Below are positions 10,842 through 22,457 of a stretch of 64,000 nucleotides of DNA, piece by piece. Numbering within the stretch: position 1 is the stretch's first letter; the number at the start of each line of letters is the position of its first letter. Origin of the DNA: Xenopus tropicalis (Eukaryota > Chordata > Amphibia > Anura > Pipidae); the NCBI RefSeq assembly GCF_000004195.4, contig NC_030678.2, forward strand, positions 131,345,104-131,409,103, written 5' to 3'. The position numbers and the translations under genes were made by a program. Below the pieces are notes generated by a model. That model searched no databases, had not been told where the DNA came from, and worked only from the letters and a program-made list of their open reading frames with translations.

Positions 10842-11258
10842 TTAAAGGAACAGTAACACCAAAAAATCAAAGTGTATAAAAGGAACTACAGTATAATGTA
10901 CTGTTGCCCTGCACTGGTGCAACTGGTGTATTTGCCTCAGAAACATTACTATAGTTTAGTAAATGAAGCTGCTGTTTAGCCATGGGGGCAGCCATTTAAA
11001 AGAGAAAAGGCACAGGTTACATAGCAGATAACAGATAAGTTCTGTACAATACAATAGTGTTTTATCTGTTATCTGCTATGTAACCTGTGCCTTTTCTCCT
11101 TTTTCCAGCTTGAATGGCTGCCCCCATGGCTACACAGCAGCTTATTATATAAACTATAGAAGTGTTTCTGAAGCAAATTTTACCAGTGCAGGGCAACAGT
11201 GCATTGTATTATGATTACTTAAAAACATTTTTATATTTTGGTGTTACTGTTCCTTTAA
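10842..11258. mobile_element. T2-type MITE, 417 bp, palindromic throughout
   Basis: The ends are TTAAAGGAACAGTAACACCA and TGGTGTTACTGTTCCTTTAA, exact inverted repeats that begin and end with TTAA. The symmetry continues through most of the element: GTGTATAAAA, CCCTGCACTGGTGCAA, GGGGGCAGCCATT and GGCACAGGTTACATAGCAG on the left are mirrored on the right by GGCTGCCCCCATGG, TTGCCCTGCACTGG-type reverse complements and CTGCTATGTAACCTGTGCC. It is non-coding and would have been mobilised by a transposase supplied elsewhere. Confidence 0.9.
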
Positions 11259-12262
11259 GGGAGAAGTCACACAGAGCTACTTAGTAGCAGCTACTTGTCA
11301 CAGCTACTAAATGCTAGAAATTACCATGCTATAGACAATACTGAGAATTACCTCTGCTAAAAAAATCTAAAAAAATTTCGGTAAACGATCAGCATCAGAT
11401 TTGTAGCCATGACAAGAAGCTGCTACTAGGCTAACTCTTAGCCCACAAATGAAATGTTCAAATGTAGCACTGCAATGATCAATGAATATTATTATTTATA
11501 TAAAATACAATTGTATAAAGAAACAAAAGGCTATTAGCATATAACAGAGAATAGTATGGAGGCATGTCATACTGATTCATCTTCGTGTGATAATGCATTA
11601 TTCATAGTATAGCTAGGAATTTAAATAAATACAATTAATTGCCAATTAAAGTGAAGCTTGTGCCAAAATTAAGTGTATATAATTGGAATAGAAGACAAAT
11701 ACTTCTTCTTATAAAGTGAAATCTCACATTAGAATGCATCAAGTTTTATTTTATAATATCTAGGGCTGCAGTTAGTTTTATGTATGTAAATCTGCATGAA
11801 TTGAGTGTAAGTTTCCTATGCATGTCGGTTATGTGGAGAAATACACTGAAGAGCTGAACGTAACAATTGCTTTTTTTTCTACTCAGATAAACAATGCGAC
11901 TGTACATTTTAGCTTAAAAATACAAGTATTAAGGAAAATGATAATCATAAAAAGCATAGACTTTTTAATACTTAAAATCTTTTTAGGTCACTTAAATATT
12001 GTACTTTTACATGTTAGCATCAGTTCAGAAAATTGGTTTTTCATCTAGCAGAGTATCTGTAAAATGTATAAGGTTATTACACATAACTAAATAATATGTT
12101 TTCTTCCAGTAAGCATTAGAACTTGCTTATGGTGTTTTTTTCAGTTTTCAAGAATGCTTCCTGCGCTATTTAGATTGTAAGCTCTTTTGAGCTGAGCTCT
12201 TTGATCCTATTTTTTTCTATATTTCTTGCTTGAAATTGTAAGACCCATTTGTACATAAATGG
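11259..12262. other. Unassigned AT-rich DNA
   Basis: No gene recognised. The 76-codon frame at 11818-12048 is an AT-rich random frame with no domain. Confidence 0.45.
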
Positions 12263-12270
12263 ATGTAAAA

Positions 12271-12582
12271 TAGTGATGAGTGAATTTTGCATTAATCTGC
12301 ATTTCACCACCGGCAATTTTTTTCGTGAAACTGCTGCAAAAATTCACCCCAACCAAAATTTACAGTGAGAAAAAAAAAGTTGCAGTTGCGTAAGAAAAAA
12401 TGTTAGAGTCGTGTCAAAGAAAAGTTGCGGCTGCATCAACAAAGTCTTGCACATCAAAAAAATATGTTGCATGTGTCAAAAAAAAGTGTTGTGGTAGCCA
12501 AAATGTTTGCCTTTTCACTAATTTTTGGTCAGTTTCGCACATTTTTCAGCAAAGCAAAACAGGACAGATTCACTCGTCACTA
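12271..12582. mobile_element. hAT MITE of TAGTGATGAG family, full length
   Basis: It starts TAGTGATGAGTGAAT and ends ATTCACTCGTCACTA, an inverted repeat with one mismatch in 15. The flanks ATGTAAAA (12263-12270) and ATATAAAA (12583-12590) agree at 7 of 8 positions, consistent with an hAT 8-bp duplication. The interior is a run of short GTTGC...AAAAAA units, as in other copies of this family. Two plus-strand frames here (12400-12588, 12525-12713) are repeat-derived. Confidence 0.85.
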
Positions 12583-12639
12583 ATATAAAAAGCTATATAA
12601 TATATAAAAGATATATAATATATAGTAATGTAGTGTGTA

Positions 12640-13385
12640 GATTTAAAAAAGACACATCAAGTGTAAGCCCTTATGTCTATATTAAACCCGTCTATATTAA
12701 ACCCAACTGCTAGTTGGTCCAGAGGAAGGCAAAAAAAACCTTCTGAAGCCTCTCTAATTTGCCGCAGAGGGGGAAAGATTCCTTTCTGACCAGGGCCGGA
12801 TTTCTATCCGGTGCGCCCCGAGGCCGCCCCTGTGGGAGTCCCCCATGCGCATGCGCAAACGCGCCCCCAGTGCGCATGCGCAAAGCGCCAGCTCCTCATT
12901 GCGCATGCGCGAACGCTCTTTTTAACTCCCATACGGAGCAGTGGGGAGAGGTCCCGACTGCTCCGTATGGGAGCAAAATTTAAAAATGTTCTTGCGGCGG
13001 GGCGGCATGCCGCCCCTAAACTTCTGCCGCCCTAGGCCCGGGCCTTTGTGGCCTCTCCACAAATCCGGGCCTGTTTCTGACTCCATGATAGCAATCAGAC
13101 CAGTCCCTGGATCAATTTGTCTAAGAGCTATCTCCCATAACCCTGTATTCCCTCACTTGCTAAAAAGCCATCCAACCCCTTCTTGAAGCTATGTAATGTA
13201 TCAGCCAGCACAACTGATTCGGGGAGGGAATTACAGCTCTCACTGTAACAAAAAAAGCTCTTTCAGAAAATTAAATAGAACCTCATTCTTCTAATCAGTA
13301 TGGATGCCCCCCTTGTGTGCTGGAAGGACCTACTGGTAGATAAAGCCTTATAGAGTTTATTATATCTCCCCTAAAGTGTAGTTCC
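12640..13385 (-). mobile_element. LINE 3'-region remnant, minus strand, split by an hAT MITE
   Basis: The blocks AACTGCTAGTTGGTCCAGAG (near 12703), CAGACCAGTCCCTGGATCAA (near 13097) and TCCAACCCCTTCTTGAAGCT (near 13169) match, from memory, a CR1/L2-like LINE tail that is abundant in Xenopus and here lies on the minus strand. The outer end is marked by AAAAAGACACATCAAGT near 12646. The copy is interrupted at 12791-13073 by an hAT MITE. It is non-coding and 5'-truncated. Confidence 0.6.
12791..13073. mobile_element. hAT MITE, 283 bp, perfect 8-bp target duplication
   Basis: The ends are CAGGGCCGGATTT and AAATCCGGGCCTG, inverted repeats with one mismatch. The flanks are TTTCTGAC at 12783-12790 and 13074-13081, a perfect 8-bp duplication. 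The interior is GC-rich, with three copies of TGCGCATGCGC(A/G)AA and a perfect hairpin ACTCCCATACGGAGCAGT / ACTGCTCCGTATGGGAG (12925-12942, 12957-12973). Retained CpGs suggest a young copy. The three overlapping plus-strand frames at 12759-13186 are by-products of its GC content. Confidence 0.92.
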
Positions 13386-15356
13386 TACACAAAAAAATAT
13401 TTTCAGTTCATTTTAACCCTCACATATAACTTGATAGACAACATTATGACATTATTATCCTTTAAATATTGCTTAAGAAATTTAAGCTTTTCTTACCCTC
13501 ACCAATGCTTAAATATTTCCAAGGCAATGGCGTTAGGATTAAGATTTATTTTGTCATCCTTTATATTTGGTATGAATGTCTCCTTCTTTTGCTGGCCTAC
13601 AAACAAAATAATCACAAGCATATTGCTTACCTTTGGTGTCCAATACCATCTTGTATAAAGTCAGCAAAACCATAGCACAGAGTATAAGCAGGTTACCTAC
13701 CATGAGCTTAATTAGCAATTAATAAAAGCTGCAGCAGAGCAGCAAACAAAAAAATGTGTTAATGATGTTGTTTTCATTTCTTACGTGATGTTTGTTATTA
13801 ATAAGCTCCTTATGTGGGTAGATGGAAACTATAATTCATATGTACATTAATGTACTTTTTGACAATAGGGCTAAATTCCATGGGATATTTTGTAGGATGG
13901 TGTCAAATCAACAAAACGCATTAGATGTAGTTGCATGGGTTAAAATACAATGGATCAGATACAAAAATCTAATTTGTAAACTACACGAATGATTTGGCAT
14001 CCTACACGACACACAAAGGTGCATGTTGTGTCTTCATCTGACGAGAAAAAAAATCTGATGGTGTCTGAGACTTTTTTTTATTAAAATACATTGACTGTCA
14101 GATGTAGAGGCAGGAACAAAACACACTATCTGACTTTATCTAACCTGACTTTACATTACAGCCATGGAGATCAGATTTTGTAGGATCTGTTGTCTGGTTT
14201 TGTATGCTGTTGCCTAGTGTTGCATGACAAGATCAGATAAAATCTGACACACAAAATCTGATCAAAATCTTCTGTAGTTTAAATCATAGCTTCAGCTTTG
14301 ATATAGATACTGCATATACTGGGAAATAAAGACTCACATATTCAAATAAACTTACAAATGTTGATATTCAGCCTTAGTACAGTAAGGTTTCCATTAGTTC
14401 CTATTTCCCAGGGACAGTCCCCCCATTTAAGAACCTTGGTCCCCTGGAAATGTCCCTCCACTAACTTTGTTGTGTAATTTGTTCTGCAAGAAGTAGAGGA
14501 GAGATAGATGAACCATTAGATTTTTCAACATTTTTCTGCTCATTTACAATATGAGGATGATGCCTGTAAAAGAAATTGCGAGCAATTCACCCTCTCTGGG
14601 TAAGTATGCAAAAAGAAATTATTATTTTAAAAGTTAGAGGAAAAATATCTGGCTATGACCTTTAGTGGGTGTGGTTTAAAAGTAGACGTGACCTTTACAC
14701 CTGTTTTTACACAATGCCTCCTCCCTGTGTGTCCCTAATTTTATTTTGAAATTGACATTATTATGGTCTTCTTTAAAACTTGGTAGAATTTGGCTGTGCA
14801 CTCAGCTATACATGAGCAGACACGCCAAGGACTGATATATATATACAAACACACAAATTAATATAAAGTCACATATACATATGTGTTCAATTGACACCAC
14901 AGCTCAAATATTGCAATACAATTCTTAGATTCAGCACTAGAAAAAATCTATAAGAATTGCAATTTTTATGTGCAATCACATTACATAGCATACAATTCCT
15001 TAGCCTCATTGTGGAGAACCATTTGTGTTGCTTTAGTTGAATATTCTGTCCATCAAGTAAAAAATAACTTCCTATTAAAGTTAATGTAGTTGCTGAGCTC
15101 ATGGCATTTATCATGTTTTTGTTTGTTTTTGCACCCACATGTTTTACTGGGTAACTGGACATGTAACCCTACACTGTACAGTAGATGGGTTAACAGAGCA
15201 GTATTATTGGCAAGTTTTAGGTGATGCACTTTTGAAATGCATCTGGGTACTGGAAAGTAATCACTAAAACTGTGTTTTTTGTGTAATATATGATTATGTA
15301 CATGGCACTTTAGCTAGTGGTCTGGACACTATCCCCCATATATATTAAAAGTCACA
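13386..15356. other. Unassigned AT-rich DNA
   Basis: No gene recognised. Between about 13900 and 14280 the words ATCTGA, AAATCTGA and CAGAT recur in both orientations, which could be a heavily decayed inverted-repeat element. There is a small palindrome, GGGACAGTCCCC, near 14411. Confidence 0.4.
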
Positions 15357-15455
15357 CAGTTTGCCTAGTTGAAGTAGCTAAAGCAACCCATTAGATTTTT
15401 GCTTTTAAACAGGTAGCCAGTAAGTGCTAAATACTAATTAGTTGCTGTACGTGTT
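15357..15455. repeat. Palindromic repeat family R3, partial
   Basis: It contains TTTTTGCTTTTAAACAGGTA and GCCAGTAAGTGCTAAATACT, the shared core of family R3, which recurs at 15960, 18399, 22952, 47318, 49478 and 50528. In better copies the core is flanked by inverted CAACCAATCAG / CTGATTGGTTG arms. Confidence 0.6.
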
Positions 15456-15536
15456 AAGAACTATGGCAATCTTATGCCTCACACATAACCCCCATATCAG
15501 TTTTAGGTCTTTTACATTTGGATGTTTATCCATGTG

Positions 15537-15769
15537 TACTGATGGGCAAAATAATTCGCCAGGCATGGATTCTCAGCGAATTTTCTGTTTTGCCATTGGT
15601 GGATCTTTTTGAGAAATGGGCAATTTAATTTGGCTTGTGTCAAAAAAAATGTTGCGCGCGACAAAAAAAAACTATGTGCACAACAATTTTTTTTTGATGC
15701 GCAACATTTTCGCCGTGCTTATGTTTTGAAAGATTTGTCTCTGAAATGGGACAGATTCGCTCATCACTA
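15537..15769. mobile_element. hAT MITE of TAGTGATGAG family, 233 bp
   Basis: It starts TACTGATGGGCAAAATAATT and ends ACAGATTCGCTCATCACTA. The flanks TCCATGTG (15529-15536) and TCCCTGTG (15770-15777) match at 7 of 8 positions. The interior has facing GTTGCGCGCGACAAAAA and AACAATTTTTTTTTGATGCG blocks. The two short open frames over it are repeat-derived. Confidence 0.85.
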
Positions 15770-15959
15770 TCCCTGTGTTCTTGTGTGGTGGCTTTTTTAT
15801 GCATTCCACTCATTTTATTCATGCCACCCATTAATGAAGTCCATTCTTCCTCTTGTTGCCTGTTCCTAAAGGCTGAGATCTGTTAACTGATGCATTCCAT
15901 TACAGTGGAACCATCGAACAGGAATGAACCAATAAGTGCATATGTATGGGTCCTTAGGA

Positions 15960-16072
15960 GGGTAATATAATAAAAGATGCAGAATTAGCTAATACTTTAG
16001 TTGTGCATAGCAACAAATCATCAGGTAGCATTTACTAGTCAGTTACTATTGGTAGTTTTTATCACATTACCC
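15960..16072. repeat. Palindromic repeat family R3, with GGGTAAT ends
   Basis: It starts GGGTAATATAATAAAAGATG and ends TATCACATTACCC. The interior CATAGCAACAAATCATCAGG and AGCATTTACTAGTCAG are the R3 core in reverse complement. Confidence 0.7.
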
Positions 16073-17444
16073 TTGCATATAAAGCTAGTAAATTAACCCA
16101 GTCTGCATCATTTGATTATACTGTAGAATAACATTAATAGGAGTTTCCAACTTCATAGTCTGCTTTAACTTTACCATATAAATAAAACAGACTTATAGAT
16201 AAAATGATACATATTAGAATGTAACGATTTTTCATAATGTTGGCAACGTTTTATTAAAACTGTTTTTTCATAATAATACTTTTTTTAATCTTTTTTTATC
16301 CTATAGGATATTAGCATTTACTGCTGGCACAGCTTGATTCCCATTTTCTCAGCAGTATGTATTCAAATATACGGTCTATTGCTATTGTGTGACTTTCTGT
16401 ATATCATTATTGCTATGTCAGCTTTTTCTGATCATTGTGATTGTTGATATGGGCTTTAATGCAGTACAGATAAATCTTGCCAAATGATCCATATCATGCA
16501 ATGAAATTCTGTCAAACTGTATAGATTTCTTATCTGCTGTACATGCTGAATTTTAGATTTATTGCACAGTAAATATACATACATTAGACATGTAGGTAAT
16601 TTTGAGAAATTTTAACATTTTTAACTTTTTAGCATATTACATCTTCATTTGCACATATAAATGAATGCTTAATTTTACTAGTCTTCAAATAATACCAAAG
16701 CTGCAAAACATAAAGGCAGTGTGACAGTTCCCAGTGCAAATTTAAAACTGATGCTAAATTTGTATGAATTCATTTATCTATTAATAAAATAATAATAATT
16801 GTGTTATAAGAAACAAAATGCAGTGGTTAATTGCCTCTTCCAGCAGAATCATGTGCTGAAATCCAATTTTCAAAATAGCAAACAGATTTTAATTATTTCA
16901 TTTTGAAATTTAACATATGGCAAGACTTCTGACTTTCCCAACTGCCTTCAGCCATGTGACTTGTTCTCCGATAAACTTCAGTCTCTCTTTACTGCTGCAC
17001 TGCAAGTTGGTGAGATATCACCCCCCCCGTTAGAATGAGCAGAACAATGGGCAGGTAACAAAACAGCAGCTCCCTAACATCTCTGATGAAGGATTCAGCT
17101 GCCTAAACTGATAGTGCCTTCATGTTGGTACAGAAACTACCAGAACTGCCCAATTTACTTTTAGGGTAATGGCAGGAAATCTGCACTACCTACAGGCAAC
17201 AAATGTCCTGGGAATATCTTTGCATGCCCTCTTTCTGCTGATCAGGTATCACTGAGCTGGGGGCCCCTTTGGAGTACTTTTGGCCAGAAATATATTGGTG
17301 CTGCTGATTATTTCAATCCAAATCGTGTCCGCCCTCCAAGGCTCAATGTTCTGCGGGGTGCATAGCCAAAATTATGTCTGTATAGAAAATAATCATCTGT
17401 GGCCAGAACACCCTTCAATGATTCATCAAAAATTTTTTATTGTA
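16073..17444. other. Unassigned AT-rich DNA
   Basis: No gene recognised. CTGATGAAGG with a nearby CCTAAACTG at 17083-17110 faintly resembles the hairpin class discussed in the findings, but I do not annotate it as such. Confidence 0.4.
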
Positions 17445-17544
17445 AATATATTGTTAAAACCAACGTTTCGGTCCTTATTAGGACCTTTCTCAAGGTTGAG
17501 AAAGGTCCTAATAAGGACCGAAATGTTGGTTTTAACAATATATT
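17445..17544. repeat. Near-perfect 100-bp palindrome (GAAACGTTGG type)
   Basis: The arms 17445-17493 and 17496-17544 are 49 bp each with one mismatch (an ACG/ATG, CpG-decay type) and a 2-nt centre. On the plus strand the right arm reads TTGAGAAAGGTCCTAATAAG then GACCGAAATGTTGG: a short AGGTCC/GGACC stem followed by GAAA and the outer stem. The 143-codon frame at 17280-17711 runs through this palindrome from a non-ATG start and is not a gene. Confidence 0.9.
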
Positions 17545-18398
17545 GGGATATTTATAAAGGTCTGTATTCTGATTTACCTTTACCTTTGGGAGCAGAAGGC
17601 TGGTTGGTGGCGATCTGTCTACATTGTTTCAAGAATCAGAACCACCAGACACACACATACTGCTTTCATTTGCAACTACAAATAACTTTAATACTGGGCA
17701 CTTTTAATTAATGTAAACTAAAAAGTAATTTTATTTTTATACTGGGAACTCAGAACTTGCAGACACACATTTCAGAACTTTATGACAATTTTGTGTTTGG
17801 ACAGCAATCACTATAGGTTATCATCAGAAAATATATATTTCAGGTCACAGTAATAATCACCAGAAAAGAAAGCTCAGAAAACTCTGCCTTTTTCTGCTCA
17901 TTAAGCTTGCTTTGCTTATTAGGATTTTAAGCAGAGAGAAACAGCTTGTCGCTTAGTCTTTGTGCTTGCTTTTTAGTGATGTTTTATCAAAATCTAAAGA
18001 AATGTAACTGCCAAATGCAGACAACTTGGTGGGGATATATTTCAGACTTTCCACGATAGTCTAATTAGAACTGTACAAAACTTTTAAATGGAATTTAAGC
18101 AGTGTAAATAAGCCCATTTGAAACATTTGTGTAATACCGCTATAAGCCAAATAAACTTTCCTTTAAAGTACAGTCCCATGAATACTACTGTACCTCAGCC
18201 TGTATTTGTTTTTTCCCTTGTTCCAGGACAACTGCCTTCCCTTTCTCCCCAGAGTTCCCCACCCCACCATTCTCTGGGTATAATTCTGCCCTGATTGGTA
18301 AATTGTAACATTTTATTAAAATTATTAATACATAGAAATAAATTAAATAATATAATAACAACATGTTTACAGCACTTGGGCAAACTTGCAAACTTTGG
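17545..18398. other. Unassigned DNA
   Basis: No gene recognised. The first part may belong to the same repeat as the palindrome to its left. Confidence 0.4.
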
Positions 18399-18537
18399 GG
18401 GTAATGTAATAACCTGGCTAGTAATTCATTGTAATCACATGTAGCAATTTAGTGGTCAGTTGTTTGAAACTAAACATCTTATTAGTTGCTATGCGCTCCT
18501 AGATGTGGGAGAATTGTGGTCTTTTATTACATAACCC
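18399..18537. repeat. Palindromic repeat family R3, with GGGTAATGTAATA ends
   Basis: GGGTAATGTAATAA (18399) and TTATTACATAACCC (ending 18537) form imperfect terminal inverted repeats. The interior AGTTGTTTGAAACTAAACAT and TATTAGTTGCTATG match the R3 core. Confidence 0.65.
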
Positions 18538-19191
18538 ATTATATTGTTAGATCTTCTTGGGTATGCATTAAAGTGTAAAGCACCATGTAATATGTTGGCA
18601 CGATACACAAGGAAAATAATGTAGACAGTGGAATGCAGTTTCTATTTTTATTCTCTGTGCTGAAATATATACTGTAACTTAATGTTCTGCCGTTCTCCAG
18701 TTTGGAATGTAAACTGTTATCCAGTTTCTAGGTCCCCGCTTTACACGGAGGCTCGTTTATCAAAATTCGTACTGTATTTGTGCCTTATCTATTTCTACTT
18801 TAAATAACCAGAAAAAAAAAAATGCAAATGTTGGTACTCAAAAAACTGATTAAACACCAGTAAATAATACCATTAAAAAAAAACCTCAGATTCATAATTA
18901 TCCCATCACTTTGAATGGGTCATTAAACTTGAAAAATTGGAACTAAATAAATGGTTTACATTTTACGTAGGACAGCTCTAAGTGACTTCTACTTAATCTG
19001 GCAAACTTTCAGATATTTCTTTCTTTAAATAATACCAAAAATTCATGTTATTAATAATAATAATTATTATTATGATAATTATCACACAAAAAAGTGAATC
19101 ACAGGAAAAAAACTAACTTGGTAACCAGAAAGTGATTTGAATGGATGATGTTTAAATGTTAACGACATTCTAAAACTAGGATCTCAGGATC
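18538..19191. other. Unassigned AT-rich DNA
   Basis: No gene. A short AT palindrome of AAT/ATT units lies at about 19050-19082. A partial GTTTATCAAAATTCG motif near 18757 resembles MITE ends. Confidence 0.4.
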
Positions 19192-19227
19192 AATCTGCTT
19201 TTGTGTTACAATCTGCTTTTGTGTTAC
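19192..19227. repeat. Direct tandem duplication, 18 bp x 2
   Basis: AATCTGCTTTTGTGTTAC occurs twice back to back with no mismatch, which suggests a recent replication-slippage event. Confidence 0.9.
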
Positions 19228-19268
19228 ATGCAACTGTCTATATCACACACAAAAGGTAAACTGTCCCT

Positions 19269-19735
19269 TTAAAGGAGAAGGAAAGTCATTTTAGCAATAG
19301 ATTCGCCCCATTAGTGCCACCTAGAATGCTATATTTATTCTGCAGAAAGCATACCTATGTAAAGAGTCCTAGAAGCTTTCTCTGTTTACTTAAGATGGCA
19401 GCTGCCATTTCAGCTTGGTTTTCATAGCTGTCTGCCGTATAGCTCTAGCTGTTATAGCTTAGATTACACATTCCTAAGGGAGTGGGAGTTCTTAGCATTC
19501 TTGTGGGCGGGGGGAGCAGGAGAGGGGAGAGAGGAAAGAGCTGCACAGGGGAATGAAGGATTTTTCTGAGAGAGGACGTCAGATACCCAAAGAACATGTT
19601 TACAAAAGGAGACAAGAAATCCTGTGTTTCTTTTGATAGATGACTCGGTGCGGCTTTTCTGTGAGTGCTTATGGCTGTATTTACATAGACCCTTTGGATA
19701 AGCTTTACCTTACCTATAAGGACTTTTTAATTAAC
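19269..19735. mobile_element. T2-type MITE, right end decayed
   Basis: The left end TTAAAGGAGAAGGAAAGTCA starts at 19269. The interior (GTTCTTAGCATTCTTGTGGG, GGAGACAAGAAATCCTGTGT) is nearly identical to the copy at 56622-57011. The expected right end CTTTCCTTCTCCTTTAA is not found; the sequence loses similarity near ACCTTACCTATAAGGAC at about 19720. Confidence 0.8.
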
Positions 19736-19825
19736 TTTAGATGGTGTTAGAGTGCCAGTAGTCCTCCTCCCTTGTTTAAGCAACATCCTTTTCAGCCTGA
19801 TAGAATGACCACAGTAGGCCATAAT

Positions 19826-20360
19826 AAAAAAAAAAAAAAAAAACTGGACTATTTTCTTGAATTTGGACTTTTGAGCTTTAAAATGGGCCAGCAGTGCAGC
19901 ATTGTCACCGGCAGCCTTTTCTGCTTATGTTCATGCTAATAGCAGACTTTCATTCTTAAGTGACCATCTGGTCTTGCTGCTTCCTAGTTTTTGAGGAATG
20001 GGAAAAGAGAAAATGCAACACTGTGATCCTTTATGGACATTTATACTTCATAACTGTTTGGACTGTCATGTATACCGCTCTGCATTACTAATACAGACAC
20101 CCAGAAGGGACCGATGGACTTGGATTTGCACTTTACTTGATTTTGAATTGCATTGATGTTGCTCAGCTAATTTATATTGAACATCTGCTTCCCTACATGA
20201 ACAGGAGCTTTGAATAATTTTATTCAAAATTGGCATTTTATGTTTATTTAGTGCTTAATTATGGATTGGGCTTTTCTGGTGAATATCTACCTTACATATT
20301 TCAAGGATTTTTTTTTACTTTTTATGCAGAGTGCTCTTTCAATAAACTGAAAAGATTTAT
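19826..20360 (+). other. Unassigned block after an A18 run, resembling untranslated exon sequence
   Basis: An 18-base A run (19826-19843) is followed by about 500 bp of mixed-complexity sequence without repeats I recognise. It ends with the polyadenylation-like TTTCAATAAACTGAAAAG near 20338. Stop codons occur in all frames. It could be a 3' UTR, a processed transcript fragment or simply unique intergenic DNA. Confidence 0.2.
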
Positions 20361-20609
20361 ATGTATATATAGAACATTGCAATTTGCCCAAAGGCAGAAA
20401 TTTTTGCATCACAAATATTTTGCAATCAACACCTTTTATTACATTGCCCTGTTTTTTAAAGAATTTTGGCTCAGATCATAAGAAGGGGCAATTAGCAAAG
20501 TTACTTTTGCTGATTCTAAACTGCGGCAGAATGAGTAAAATATTGTATGCAAACTAATAGAACTCTGTTTTAATCTCTTATTTAGAATGAAATTTTGTTC
20601 CCTTATTTT

Positions 20610-20690
20610 ACAAAACTTTTAAACTGCAAAACTTACAAAACTTTACAAAACTTTTAAACTTTTTAAACTTTTAAACTGCAGTTTTGCAGT
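20610..20690. repeat. Low-complexity AAAACTTTTAAACT repeats
   Basis: Short overlapping units of ACAAAACTTTT and TTTTAAACT are repeated irregularly over about 80 bp, in both orientations. Confidence 0.7.
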
Positions 20691-21210
20691 AACTATGTCT
20701 ACATCAATTATAGCATTTTATTTCCAAACAAATTGTTGCAGTGTTCTTCATGAAGACTGGATTAAGATCCAATAAAATTCTTTAAAACTGAGATTTTGAA
20801 GTTGTCTTAATTGGTTTTTTTTTATATAAGTATATATTTTTTAACTAAAATCAGAGAAATAAATACACAGAAAAAATAAAATATAAAATACAAGGTAGAG
20901 TGTTTAAGTACTTGTTTAAGTAAATATATAGGGCTACTGGTGCTAATATTTACATTTACAAACTTTGAAAGCAATTTGTCATGTTTTAGTCATAATAAAA
21001 GCTTTAGATCCCAGAATTCCTGTCTAAACTTGCTTGTAGTAAAGTATCATGCACACTGCAACTCATTTACCAATGCAGATAACAATTTGCATGAGCATTG
21101 AAAAATTATACACATATTGCGCTCAAGTTTTGATTGTGTAAATGGCCTGGCTCTGGAAATGGTGTTGGCAATTGCATATATAGGTGCCATATGTAAATGG
21201 TTCTTTGAAA
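20691..21210. other. Unassigned AT-rich DNA
   Basis: No feature recognised. Confidence 0.45.
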
Positions 21211-21497
21211 GGCCAGGCAAGGATTTGTGGTGAATTTCCACGTTTCACCATTGGACGTTTTGTTTTTCTTGAAACAAACGTCAAAAAAACAAATGAGGGT
21301 GGCACGTAAAATGCCACCCTCGTCAAAAAATTGTTACTTGCATCAAAAAGAATTGTCACATGTGTAAAAAAATGACGCGTGTTGAAAAATTGTGGTACGC
21401 GTCTAAAATTTTTAAAAATAGAATTTTTTTGCCGTTTCGCGAAACTTTTCAAAGATCTGCTAATTTTTTAGGTGAATTGAAACTGGACAGATCACTA
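21211..21497. mobile_element. hAT MITE of TAGTGATGAG family, end-truncated
   Basis: It has the family interior GGCCAGGCAAGGATTTG, GTTTCACCATTGG and GCCGTTTCGCGAAACTTTTC, with the poly-A/GTCAAAAAA units. A perfect hairpin GAGGGTGGCA / TGCCACCCTC lies at about 21295-21319. The left terminal repeat is missing and the right end is decayed (GATCACTA). The minus-strand frame at 21123-21452 is repeat-derived. Confidence 0.75.
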
Positions 21498-22457
21498 GTC
21501 ACAGCTAATTATGATCGGAATTCCAGGTCTCCCTTTTGTCAGTCTGCCTTGCACTTATACACGAAAGCATTACACAACCAGCATTTTAGTGCAAGGTGCA
21601 AATGTGTATAGATGCAAGTACCTTTGTTAATAGCATCTGTATTGATGCAATATTGCTAGCAATCTTTACACTTCCATCAACACCATAAATAAGCCATACA
21701 AAACAATGCTTATCAAGGGTCCATTCCAATTGCCATAATGTAAAAATAATCATTGAACCATTTACAGTATTCAAATTATGGCTTTTTGATGAAACTCTTA
21801 AATCCTATATCCTACAAGCTGTGCTATGGCTTTTACAATGCCGTTAGGGGGAGAAAAAAAACTAACAAACAAAAAATATATTAAAACAAGTTGAAAATGC
21901 ACAGAAACGTAACAGCAATGAAAACAGCCAAGGAGACAGGTGGTGAATCAAGAACCTCAATCCCCTGAGAGCTCAGTGATCTGAAAAATTAGTATGTGTC
22001 ACAGATTGCCTTTCACTGATTTTTATGCATTCAGTTCTAACATGACATATTACTGATTTTAAACAAAGAAGAGAAACGCTGTTTATTTTAAAACAGCTGA
22101 AAGGAAATATAGTTATTATGCTTCAAGCAATATGCCTTGATGACAACTGGAATGTAAAGTGGGCACAGTAACATTACTGGGTATAGAATTACAGTAACCT
22201 TCTGCTTGAGAGCATCAACTATATGCACTGCTGCTAACAGAGCCTCCTATTTTAATATATTTCTTGGGACCAGCAACAATGTTCATTATATTTATGGTCA
22301 ATTGACTATGTAAGCAGCAAAGGATCTAGGGATCATTTAAGAAGGCAAGTAAGGTGCTTAAGCGTAAAAAAAACAGGTACAAAAATCACGTTTTTTAGGA
22401 TTATTTCCCAAAGTTCCAAAACAGTTCATATTTAATGAACAATAGATTTTTCTAACA
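21498..22457. other. Unassigned AT-rich DNA
   Basis: No feature recognised. Confidence 0.45.

Noticed and set aside
12759..13186. Three overlapping Pro/Ala/Arg-rich plus-strand frames
   Set aside because: They lie in a GC-rich hAT MITE with proven ends and target duplication; openness reflects composition.
17083..17110. CTGATGAAGG...CCTAAACTG as a further hammerhead-like site
   Set aside because: The second box lacks the G of GAAA, no outer stem is visible and the match could be chance.
17280..17711. Longest open frame, 143 codons, plus strand
   Set aside because: It starts at a TTG rather than ATG, runs straight through a 100-bp palindrome and has no recognisable domain.
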